This document shows, piece by piece, positions 7,835-15,062 of a stretch of DNA of 22,959 nucleotides. The notes under the pieces are model-generated. The model made no database searches. It saw only the letters and a list, made by a program, of their open reading frames with translations, and was not told where the DNA came from. Made by a program: the position numbers and the translations under genes. The stretch spans positions 1-22,959 of the forward strand of contig JAEDFN010000029.1 in NCBI GenBank assembly GCA_016292775.1, in the 5' to 3' direction. The first letter of the stretch is position 1. Each line of letters begins with the position of its first letter. This DNA comes from Paludibacteraceae bacterium. GTDB lineage: Bacteria > Bacteroidota > Bacteroidia > Bacteroidales > Paludibacteraceae.

Positions 7835-9244
7835 ATGAATAGAAAAAGAATTTTTTACTATATATTGTTTGATTTCTTGGCTGCTTTGTTGGTATGGTTA
7901 CTCTTTTTTCTATACCGTAGAGCAACTAACGATTTCGTGCTTTTTGCAGATAAAATTCAATACTTTCTCGTGCCTTCATACAGCTTGTCGCTATCGATGA
8001 TTGCTTTCCCTATAGTGGCACTCTTTTTCCATTATATGACGGGATATTACAATATTAGCGTCAGGCGATCAAGGCTTACTGAGTTTTTTTCTACAATAAT
8101 ATCCTGCTTCCTATCTTCTATTGTCATCTTTTTCGTGATGCTGATAGATGATATAGTTGTCAGTTACACATTCTATTATCGCTCTTTCCTTATTTTATGG
8201 GCTCTGTTTTTTATCTTTACTTACCTTTTTCGTATTATTCAAACCTCAATATATATCAGTCGTTTACACAAGGGGGTAGATGTAAAGAAGGTGCTTATTG
8301 TTGGGGTGGGTAAGGTTGCCTCCGAAATCACGGATATTATCAATAAAGAGGCTTATTCTAAGGGATATAGATTAGCCGGGTATGTTCGGGTTAATAATGC
8401 AATTGCTGATAATGAAATGGTTATACTTGGCAATATCAATAATTTAGAGCAAATTGTAGAGCAAAATAGCATCGACGTAGTGATTATTGCCGTGGATGAT
8501 ATGGATAATGATCTTATCTTCTCTGTCGTAAATAAGGTAATTCATTATGATATAGATATTTGCCTTGTGCCGCGTCTTTTCGAAATAGTTATCGGTAAGG
8601 CAATGGTAGCTGATATAAAATCAGAACCTTTTGTCTCGATTACTCGTTCCGTAATGCCTGCTTGGCAACAGTCTGTTAAGCGTGTTTTCGATGTTGTTGT
8701 CAGTTGCGTAGCTCTTGTTTTGCTCTCTCCTTTAATGCTTTATCTTGCAGTGCTGATAAAAAAAGATAGTGAAGGGCCTATTTTATTCAAGCAAGAGCGT
8801 ATTGGCCTTCATGGTAAACCGTTTATGATTTACAAGTTTCGTACAATGTATTGTAATGCAGAAAAAAACGGACCTCTTCTCTCTTCGGTTAATGACAATA
8901 GAATTACAAAATGCGGATGTTTTATGCGTAAATATCGCCTCGATGAAATTCCTCAGTTTTTTAATATCATCAAAGGCGAAATGTCTATTGTCGGTCCCCG
9001 CCCCGAACGCCGATATTATATCAATCAAATAGAAAAAATTGCCCCTTTCTATTGCTTGATTTATAAGGTAAGACCGGGATTACTCTCTTGGGGGCCTATC
9101 AAAATCGGCTATAGTGATACTATCGACAAAATGGTAAACCGCCTTAATTACGACATTATTTATATGGATAATATGAGCCTTTATCTTGATATAAAAATTA
9201 TTCTTTATAGTTTCGAAATTATTTTAAAGGGTAAGGGCCAATAA
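7835..9244 (+). CDS. Polyprenyl-phosphate sugar-1-phosphate transferase (initiating enzyme, WbaP/WcaJ type)
   Basis: This membrane enzyme loads the first sugar phosphate onto undecaprenyl phosphate to begin a capsule, exopolysaccharide or O-antigen unit. The 469 residues show the long-form build: four N-terminal membrane helices within about residues 8-140, a Rossmann-like regulatory domain starting at VLIVGVGKVA (153-162), a membrane-embedded re-entrant helix near 283-308, and the catalytic domain. Conserved catalytic-domain motifs include FKQERIG at 318-324, YKFRTM at 333-338, the catalytic Asp-Glu pair D370-E371 in LDEIPQ, and SIVGPRPE at 384-391. The sugar specificity cannot be told. The flippase gene three genes downstream would export a finished lipid-linked product. 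There are no glycosyltransferase genes nearby. Confidence 0.9.
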   Translation: MNRKRIFYYILFDFLAALLVWLLFFLYRRATNDFVLFADKIQYFLVPSYSLSLSMIAFPIVALFFHYMTGYYNISVRRSRLTEFFSTIISCFLSSIVIFFVMLIDDIVVSYTFYYRSFLILWALFFIFTYLFRIIQTSIYISRLHKGVDVKKVLIVGVGKVASEITDIINKEAYSKGYRLAGYVRVNNAIADNEMVILGNINNLEQIVEQNSIDVVIIAVDDMDNDLIFSVVNKVIHYDIDICLVPRLFEIVIGKAMVADIKSEPFVSITRSVMPAWQQSVKRVFDVVVSCVALVLLSPLMLYLAVLIKKDSEGPILFKQERIGLHGKPFMIYKFRTMYCNAEKNGPLLSSVNDNRITKCGCFMRKYRLDEIPQFFNIIKGEMSIVGPRPERRYYINQIEKIAPFYCLIYKVRPGLLSWGPIKIGYSDTIDKMVNRLNYDIIYMDNMSLYLDIKIILYSFEIILKGKGQ

Positions 9245-9257
9245 GTTATATTTTACT

Positions 9258-9959
9258 ATGTTGCTTGAAATAAAAGATATCTCTAAAAATTACGGTGAAG
9301 AAACGGTGCTGAAATCTTTTGATTTTAGTTTTGATAAGGGTAATATTGTAGGTATCCTTGGTCCTAATGGTGCCGGAAAGTCTACTCTTATGAAGATAAT
9401 TACCGGATATATCGCCCCAACTTCCGGGCATGTGCTTGTAGATGGAAAAATGATGTCGCCTTCTGCAGTGGATGTAAAACGGCTTATAGGTTATTTGCCG
9501 GAGTTAAACCCTCTGTACGATGATATGTACGTGCCGGAATATCTGACTTTTGTTGCTAAATGCTATGGGTTGAGTAATGTAAAAGATAAGGTAGAAGATG
9601 TTATTGAGCGTATTGGTCTCTCGATGGTGCGTAACAAAACTATCCGACAGCTGTCGAAGGGTTTCCGCCAAAGGGTGGGTATCGCTGCTGCCGTTATTCA
9701 TTCTCCGAAATTGCTTATCCTCGATGAGCCTACTTCAGGTCTCGATCCAATGCAATTGATTGAAATAAGACAACTTATTGCCGATCTTGGCAAAGATAGT
9801 TTGGTGCTCTTTTCTTCCCATATAATGCAAGAAGTGGAGCAGATTTGTAATTATATTATTATCTTAAATCATGGAAATGTCGTAGTTTCCGGCGAAAAGA
9901 ATGCTCTCGTAGAGCAATATGGTTCTGTTGAAAATTTATTCTGTCAAACATTAAAATAA
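9258..9959 (+). CDS. GldA-like ABC transporter ATPase without an adjacent permease
   Basis: This cytoplasmic ATPase subunit belongs to the ABC-2 group, closest in feel to GldA of the Bacteroidota. It has Walker A GPNGAGKS at 35-42, a Q-loop region reading GYLPE with Glu82 in place of the usual Gln (common in this group), signature LSKGFRQRV at 132-140, Walker B LLILDE at 152-157 and switch histidine H188. At 233 residues it lacks the extra C-terminal domain of GldA proteins near 300 residues. No ABC-2 permease gene is next to it: a sugar transferase precedes it and ruvB follows after a single base. A role with a distant permease is likely but unproven. It could take part in polysaccharide or lipid export, or in a GldFG-type complex. 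Confidence 0.82.
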   Translation: MLLEIKDISKNYGEETVLKSFDFSFDKGNIVGILGPNGAGKSTLMKIITGYIAPTSGHVLVDGKMMSPSAVDVKRLIGYLPELNPLYDDMYVPEYLTFVAKCYGLSNVKDKVEDVIERIGLSMVRNKTIRQLSKGFRQRVGIAAAVIHSPKLLILDEPTSGLDPMQLIEIRQLIADLGKDSLVLFSSHIMQEVEQICNYIIILNHGNVVVSGEKNALVEQYGSVENLFCQTLK

Positions 9960-9960
9960 T

Positions 9961-10974
9961 ATGGATTTCGATATACATAAATCATCGCGAGAGTCTGATA
10001 AAGAGATGGATAGAGCTTTGCGTCCCCTCTCTTTCGAAGATTTCTCCGGTCAAGACAAAATTGTGGAGAACCTTAGCGTTTTCGTACAAGCAGCTCGTCT
10101 CCGTGGCGAAAGTCTCGACCATACACTCCTTCATGGCCCTCCCGGACTTGGTAAAACCACTCTGAGTAATATCATAGCTAATGAATTGGGAGTCGGTTTT
10201 AAACTTACTTCCGGACCGGTTCTCGATAAACCGGGTGATTTGGCAGGTATCCTTACTTCGTTAGAGCGCAATGATGTGCTCTTTATCGATGAAATTCACC
10301 GCCTTAGTCCCGTTGTCGAAGAGTACCTCTACTCGGCTATGGAGGATTTTAAAATTGATATAATGATAGACAAGGGGCCAAGTGCTCGTTCAATTCAAAT
10401 CGACCTTGAGCCGTTTACCCTCATCGGTGCCACTACTCGTAGCGGACTTCTTACCGCCCCTCTTCGCGCTCGTTTCGGTATCAATTGCCATTTCGAATAT
10501 TACGACGATAGCGTGCTTGTCAATATTATCAAACGCTCCGCCAAAATCCTCTCCGTGCCAATAGAATACGAAGCTGCAGTAGAAATTTCTCGCCGAAGTA
10601 GAGGTACCCCGCGTATCGCTAATGCTCTCCTTCGCCGAGTGAGAGACTTTGCTCAAGTAAAGGGTAATGGTAATATTGATAAAGAAATCGCTTGTTATGC
10701 CCTCGAGGCCTTGAATATAGATAAATACGGACTCGATGAGATAGATAACAAGATATTGATTACTATGATCGACAAATTCAAGGGTGGACCTGTGGGATTG
10801 TCTACTATCGCTACGGCTATGAGTGAAGATGCAGGTACTATCGAAGAGGTGTACGAACCTTTCCTTATTAAAGAGGGATTCATTAAGCGTACCCCGCGCG
10901 GTAGAGAGGTTACCGAATTGGCTTATCGTCACCTCGGAAAAGAGTTGCAGTCAAAACAGCAATCCCTGTTCTAA
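9961..10974 (+). CDS. ruvB: Holliday junction branch-migration ATPase RuvB
   Basis: RuvB forms hexameric rings that drive branch migration of Holliday junctions together with RuvA, before RuvC cuts. Its 337 residues match the family. Walker A GPPGLGKT sits at 59-66, Walker B FIDEIHR around 108-114, and the arginine-finger region GLLTAPLRARFG follows sensor 1 (IGATTR). The C-terminal winged helix carries the usual GGPVGL and EPFLIKEGFIKRTPRGR stretches. The ATG lies one base after the stop of the ABC ATPase gene, so translation is probably coupled. ruvA and ruvC are not in the window. Confidence 0.97.
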   Translation: MDFDIHKSSRESDKEMDRALRPLSFEDFSGQDKIVENLSVFVQAARLRGESLDHTLLHGPPGLGKTTLSNIIANELGVGFKLTSGPVLDKPGDLAGILTSLERNDVLFIDEIHRLSPVVEEYLYSAMEDFKIDIMIDKGPSARSIQIDLEPFTLIGATTRSGLLTAPLRARFGINCHFEYYDDSVLVNIIKRSAKILSVPIEYEAAVEISRRSRGTPRIANALLRRVRDFAQVKGNGNIDKEIACYALEALNIDKYGLDEIDNKILITMIDKFKGGPVGLSTIATAMSEDAGTIEEVYEPFLIKEGFIKRTPRGREVTELAYRHLGKELQSKQQSLF

Positions 10975-11022
10975 CCGGTTATTATTTGTTTTTATTGACT
11001 TTATTGCTTATTTATTTTTCGT

Positions 11023-12525
11023 ATGTCAAATTTGTCGAAATTAGCCAAAGATACAGCTATTTACGGCTTTAGCAGTATTGTGGGTAGATTCTTGAATTGG
11101 TGCCTCGTGCCAATGTATAGTTATGTGCTCCATGATGCTTCGGAATATGGTGTCGTTACCAACTTATATGCATGGACTGCTTTGGTAATTATCATCCTTA
11201 CCTATGGTATGGAAACCGGCTTCTTCCGGTTCGTAAATAAATATAAAACCACCGAAGAGGCTAATATGGTCTATACTACCACTCTTACCTCTTTGGCTGT
11301 TACTTCGTTGATATTCATTGTCTTTATCGTTTCTTGCCAAAATCCGATTGCCTCTCTTCTCGGATATCAAGCCCACCCCGAATACCTCTCTCTTCTTGGT
11401 GTTGCTGTGGCTTTCGATGCTTTTAACTCTATCCCTTTCAGCTATTTGAGGTATAAGAGTCGACCTATCATGTTCGCATCCCTGAAGCTGTTTATGATTT
11501 TTGTCAATATCTTCTTTAACATATTCTTCTTAGTGGTGTGCCCAAAAATAATGGAGTGGAATCCTAACCTTATCGATTGGTTCTATAATCCCGACTATCA
11601 AGTCGGATATATCGTTGTTGCCAATGTTATCTCTACTCTGTCGGTTACACTCGCTTTAATTCCTTTCATTATCGTAGATAAATATCGCTTTAATTGGTCG
11701 CTCCTTAAGCAAATGCTTCGGTATAGTTTGCCCCTTCTACTGCTTGGAATTGCAGGAATAATGAATCAAACAGTGGATAAAATCATCTTCCCTATGGTTT
11801 ATCCCGATGAGACGGAGGGATTACGACAACTCGGTATTTACGGGGCTTGCTTTAAAATTGCTATGATAATGATGATGTTTACTAATGCCTTTCGTTTTGC
11901 ATACGAGCCTTTCGTATTCGAAAAAAATGGTAGTTCGGATAGTAAACAAAGTTATGCCGATGCAATGAAATTTTATATCATCACCGCTTTACTTATTTTT
12001 ATGGGTATGGTGCTCTATATGGATGTATTTCAGTTCATTCTCGGTAGTCAGTATCGAGGCGGACTCGATATTATCCCCGTGGTGTTAATCACTTACTTGG
12101 TTCAAGGTGTGGTTTATAACCTCTCATTGTGGTATAAATTGGTAGATAAAACTTATTGGGGGGCTATCTTTTCCCTCATCGGTTTTGTTATCACTTTAGT
12201 AATCAATATAATTTTTATCCCTAAAATAAGCTATTGGGCTTGCGCTTTAGCATCCCTTGTTTCGTATGTAGTAATGATGCTTTTGTCTTATTTTATCGGA
12301 CAAAAATATTATCCCGTCAAATACAATTTGAAGAAGATAGCAAAATATATACTTCTTACTTTAATTCTCACTGTCGCGGCATTGATAGTGCCAATAGAAA
12401 ATATCTGGCTTAGAATGCTTTATCGCTCAATTTTTGTAGTTGTTTTTGTTGTTTATCTCGTAAAAAACGATCTTCCTTTGAGCACAATTCCGATAGTAAA
12501 AAATTTTGTAAAAAAAATTAAGTAA
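11023..12525 (+). CDS. Polysaccharide flippase (Wzx/MOP superfamily)
   Basis: This is a hydrophobic protein of 500 residues with about 12-14 predicted helices, belonging to the oligosaccharide flippase branch of the MOP superfamily. Such proteins move undecaprenyl-linked oligosaccharide units across the inner membrane. The N-terminus (LAKDTAIYGFSSIVGRFLNW) is characteristic: a short amphipathic start followed by the first helix. The second half begins with LLKQMLRYSLPLLLLG, the usual internal repeat. It follows ruvB after 48 nt with no terminator between, so it is probably in the same unit. It is a natural partner for the sugar transferase upstream. Lipid II flippase activity (MurJ-like) is an alternative but the sequence looks more like Wzx. 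Confidence 0.85.
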   Translation: MSNLSKLAKDTAIYGFSSIVGRFLNWCLVPMYSYVLHDASEYGVVTNLYAWTALVIIILTYGMETGFFRFVNKYKTTEEANMVYTTTLTSLAVTSLIFIVFIVSCQNPIASLLGYQAHPEYLSLLGVAVAFDAFNSIPFSYLRYKSRPIMFASLKLFMIFVNIFFNIFFLVVCPKIMEWNPNLIDWFYNPDYQVGYIVVANVISTLSVTLALIPFIIVDKYRFNWSLLKQMLRYSLPLLLLGIAGIMNQTVDKIIFPMVYPDETEGLRQLGIYGACFKIAMIMMMFTNAFRFAYEPFVFEKNGSSDSKQSYADAMKFYIITALLIFMGMVLYMDVFQFILGSQYRGGLDIIPVVLITYLVQGVVYNLSLWYKLVDKTYWGAIFSLIGFVITLVINIIFIPKISYWACALASLVSYVVMMLLSYFIGQKYYPVKYNLKKIAKYILLTLILTVAALIVPIENIWLRMLYRSIFVVVFVVYLVKNDLPLSTIPIVKNFVKKIK

Positions 12526-12528
12526 GGT

Positions 12529-12560
12529 ATTGTATATTTCTGATAAAACTTATACCTTTG
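12529..12560 (+). promoter_or_regulatory. Promoter of mreB
   Basis: TACCTTTG at 12553-12560 is a full -7 match. ATTG at 12529-12532, 20 nt upstream, is a one-mismatch -33 element. It begins right after the flippase stop codon and gives mreB a leader of about 60 nt. Read-through from the upstream unit is also possible because no terminator lies between. Confidence 0.72.
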
Positions 12561-12628
12561 TGTGATTTTCAATAAAGAATAGTAATATAGGGTAAGTCCT
12601 TAATAATTAGAAAGTATTTAAATATAAA

Positions 12629-13651
12629 ATGGGTCTTTTTTCATTAACACAAGAGATTGCAATGGACTTGGGCACAGCAAATACCGTCATTATTCATGAT
12701 GGAAAGATTGTTGTTGACGAGCCAAGTGTAGTTGCTATAGATACAAGAACGAATAAAGTAGAAGCGGTAGGAAAGAAAGCATATACCATGCAAGGTAAAA
12801 CGAGTGGAGATATCCGCACAATACGTCCTTTACGTAACGGAGTAATTGCTGATTTCCATGCTGCAGAATATATGATAAGAGAGTTGATAAAAATGGTTCC
12901 TCGCAAAGGTTACCTCTTTAATCCTTCTTTAAAAATGGTAATCGGTATCCCATCCGGTTCTACCCCGGTAGAGATGCGTGCCGTTAGAGATTCTGCCGAG
13001 CAAGCCGGTGGTCGTGATGTGCATATGATTTACGAGCCTATGGCGGCTGCTTTGGGTATTGGTCTCGACGTTGAAGCTCCGGAGGGTAATATGGTTGTCG
13101 ATATAGGTGGTGGTACTACCGAAATCGCCGTTATCTCTCTTGGCGGTATCGTCTGCGACCAATCTATTCGCCTCGCCGGTGACGCTTTTACCGAAGATAT
13201 CATCGAGTATATGGGTCGTATCCATAATATCGTGGTTGGAGAAACTACTGCCGAAAATATCAAGAAAAAAGTAGGTTCCGCTTTGATGGAATTGGGCGAT
13301 GAAGCGCCTGAAGATTTTATCGTTCACGGTCCTAACAGAGTTACTTCTTTGCCTATGGAAGTGCCTATCACTTATCAAGAAATAGCTCACTGCCTTGATA
13401 AATCAATCTCTCGTATTGAGAATGCCATCCTTAGCGCACTCTCTAAAACCCCACCGGAGTTGTATGGTGACCTCGTTCAACGCGGTATTTATCTCGCCGG
13501 TGGTGGCGCTCAACTAAAGGGCTTGGCAAAACGCCTTACCGATAAAATCAATATACAATTTCACGTCGCTGACGATCCCCTTCGTGCCGTAGCCCGTGGT
13601 ACCGGTATTGCCCTTAAAAACGTAGACAAATTCAGATTCTTACTTAGATAA
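12629..13651 (+). CDS. mreB: Rod shape-determining actin homologue MreB
   Basis: MreB is a bacterial actin that forms membrane-bound filaments and directs the side-wall peptidoglycan synthesis machine. The 340-residue protein is complete. It shows the phosphate-1 motif DLGTANT at 13-19, the catalytic-type Glu136 in IYEPMAAA, phosphate-2 DIGGGTTE at 158-165, GDAFTEDI, and the adenosine motif LAGGGAQLKG near 288-297. A short hydrophobic N-terminus (MGLFSL) may help membrane binding. It heads the elongasome cluster and has its own promoter. A hairpin-T-tract follows it before mreC, which would favour more MreB than the other components. Confidence 0.97.
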   Translation: MGLFSLTQEIAMDLGTANTVIIHDGKIVVDEPSVVAIDTRTNKVEAVGKKAYTMQGKTSGDIRTIRPLRNGVIADFHAAEYMIRELIKMVPRKGYLFNPSLKMVIGIPSGSTPVEMRAVRDSAEQAGGRDVHMIYEPMAAALGIGLDVEAPEGNMVVDIGGGTTEIAVISLGGIVCDQSIRLAGDAFTEDIIEYMGRIHNIVVGETTAENIKKKVGSALMELGDEAPEDFIVHGPNRVTSLPMEVPITYQEIAHCLDKSISRIENAILSALSKTPPELYGDLVQRGIYLAGGGAQLKGLAKRLTDKINIQFHVADDPLRAVARGTGIALKNVDKFRFLLR

Positions 13652-13671
13652 TAATTAGTTTAAGTATATTT

Positions 13672-13714
13672 AAGGAGCAAAATAGGGCTTACTCTCTGTT
13701 TTTGCTCCTTTTTT
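13672..13714 (+). terminator. Hairpin with T-tract between mreB and mreC (partial terminator)
   Basis: An 11-bp perfect stem (AAGGAGCAAAA at 13672-13682 with TTTTGCTCCTT at 13700-13710) with a 17-nt loop runs into a T-tract ending only 10 nt before the mreC start codon. Since no other promoter is visible before mreC, it must be leaky or regulated if mreC-rodA are to be transcribed. Confidence 0.75.
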
Positions 13715-13724
13715 GCCTTTTTTA

Positions 13725-14561
13725 ATGGATAGAATAATCCTGTTGTTTAGAAAATATATCTCCGTTTTCGTGTTCATTTTATTGGAGATTGCCGCAATTC
13801 TACTGGTGGTTAGGAAAAACGACCTCCAGCAGAGTGTCGTTTTCAGATATTCTACCGATATCGTGGCAAGATGTTACTCCTTTGCGGCTTCTGTCGAAAG
13901 TTATTTCTATCTCGATGAGGTTAATGAGCATCTTGTTGCCGAAAATAACGAACTCCGTGCAAAATTGGATGTACTCCAAAACCAACTCTCTTTGCTTGCT
14001 ACCGACTCTATCGATCTGCCGATAATTTCATCCGATGTAGAATATATCTCGGCTAAAGTGGTACATAATAGTGTCTATCGCACCCAAAATTTTATCATCG
14101 TCAATAAAGGTGCTAAAGATGGTATCCAAGCAGATATGGGCGTTATATCCCCTCAAGGTGTTGTAGGTGTCGTTACTCGTGTTAGTAATAACTATGCCGT
14201 TGTAATGCCTATTATTAACCCTTCTCAGCATATTAGCGTAAAGATTAAGTCAAATCAGCAACTCGGTATGCTCGTCTGGGATGGCATCGACCCTAAATTC
14301 TCTCAAATGGAGGAAATCCCAAGCCATGTAAACCCTATTGTTGGCGATACTATCGTAACAAGTGGTTATTCCGCTATATTCCCCGAAGGGCTTACTATCG
14401 GAGTAATCGATAAGGCTATCAACGAAAAACATGCTCCTTTCTGTATGGTTAATGTGAAACTCGCCGTCGATTTCCAATCACTTTCTTATGTCACTATTAC
14501 TGCCTTTAAAAATAGGTCGGAGTTGATTAACCTAAGTAATGCCGTGTTGAAAAATGAATAA
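13725..14561 (+). CDS. mreC: Rod shape-determining protein MreC
   Basis: MreC is a bitopic inner-membrane protein whose periplasmic part activates PBP2/RodA and links it to MreB and MreD. The 278-residue protein has one N-terminal helix (about residues 8-28), a periplasmic coiled coil (about 55-85, rich in E, N and L around VNEHLVAENNELRAKLDVLQ), and the two beta-barrel domains typical of MreC, with the conserved VSPQGVVGVV-like stretch (ISPQGVVGVV). The ATG at 13725 is preferred over an in-frame TTG 12 nt earlier, because the TTG sits inside the terminator's T-tract and MDRII fits the family start. The gene overlaps mreD by 8 nt. Confidence 0.93.
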   Translation: MDRIILLFRKYISVFVFILLEIAAILLVVRKNDLQQSVVFRYSTDIVARCYSFAASVESYFYLDEVNEHLVAENNELRAKLDVLQNQLSLLATDSIDLPIISSDVEYISAKVVHNSVYRTQNFIIVNKGAKDGIQADMGVISPQGVVGVVTRVSNNYAVVMPIINPSQHISVKIKSNQQLGMLVWDGIDPKFSQMEEIPSHVNPIVGDTIVTSGYSAIFPEGLTIGVIDKAINEKHAPFCMVNVKLAVDFQSLSYVTITAFKNRSELINLSNAVLKNE

Positions 14562-15045
14562 TAATTTTTATATATGGACTTTAGTCTTGGTGCTACTCCA
14601 AGTTCTTCTCTTTAACAATATAGAATTGGCAGGCCTTATCAATCCTTATTTCTATGTCTATATTATATTGATAATGCCTCTCTCTTTAAATGTTTCTATA
14701 CAATTATTGATAGCATTTTTTGCCGGCTTGATTATCGATGTATTCTCAAATACTTGGGGCATGCATGCTGCAGCTACTACTCTTGTGGCGTTTATTCGCC
14801 CTTACCTTCTGAAACTTATTATTTCTCAAGAAGAGATAGAAAAGCAAATCCTCGCTCTTAATTCTATTCGACTTGCTTCGTATCTCAAATATGCGGTCTC
14901 TATCGTATTTATTCATCACCTTTCTCTCTTTTTCTTAGAGGCTTTCTCTTTTGCAAATTTCGGTTTTACTATCTTGAAAGCATTGTGTAGCTCTATAGTT
15001 ACACTTATCCTTATCTTCTTTATCGAAAAAGTACGTAAAAAATAG
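14554..15045 (+). CDS. mreD: Rod shape-determining protein MreD
   Basis: This small membrane protein of 163 residues has about five predicted helices and belongs to the elongasome with MreC, PBP2 and RodA. It is identified by size, hydrophobic pattern, the central FFAGLIIDVFSNTWGMHA stretch (the G-L-x-x-D turn typical of MreD), and its place directly after mreC. Its start overlaps the mreC end by 8 nt, so translation is likely coupled. MreD diverges fast, so position carries much of the weight. Confidence 0.88.
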   Translation: MNNNFYIWTLVLVLLQVLLFNNIELAGLINPYFYVYIILIMPLSLNVSIQLLIAFFAGLIIDVFSNTWGMHAAATTLVAFIRPYLLKLIISQEEIEKQILALNSIRLASYLKYAVSIVFIHHLSLFFLEAFSFANFGFTILKALCSSIVTLILIFFIEKVRKK

Positions 15046-15062
15046 TCCCTTATGCTGTAGTT

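Noticed and set aside
10390..10932. 180-codon minus-strand open frame inside ruvB
   Set aside because: It is fully antisense to a well-identified gene, with no recognisable protein features, so it is a shadow frame.
13713..13724. TTG start giving MreC four extra residues
   Set aside because: The TTG lies in the T-tract of the intergenic hairpin; the following ATG fits the family start.
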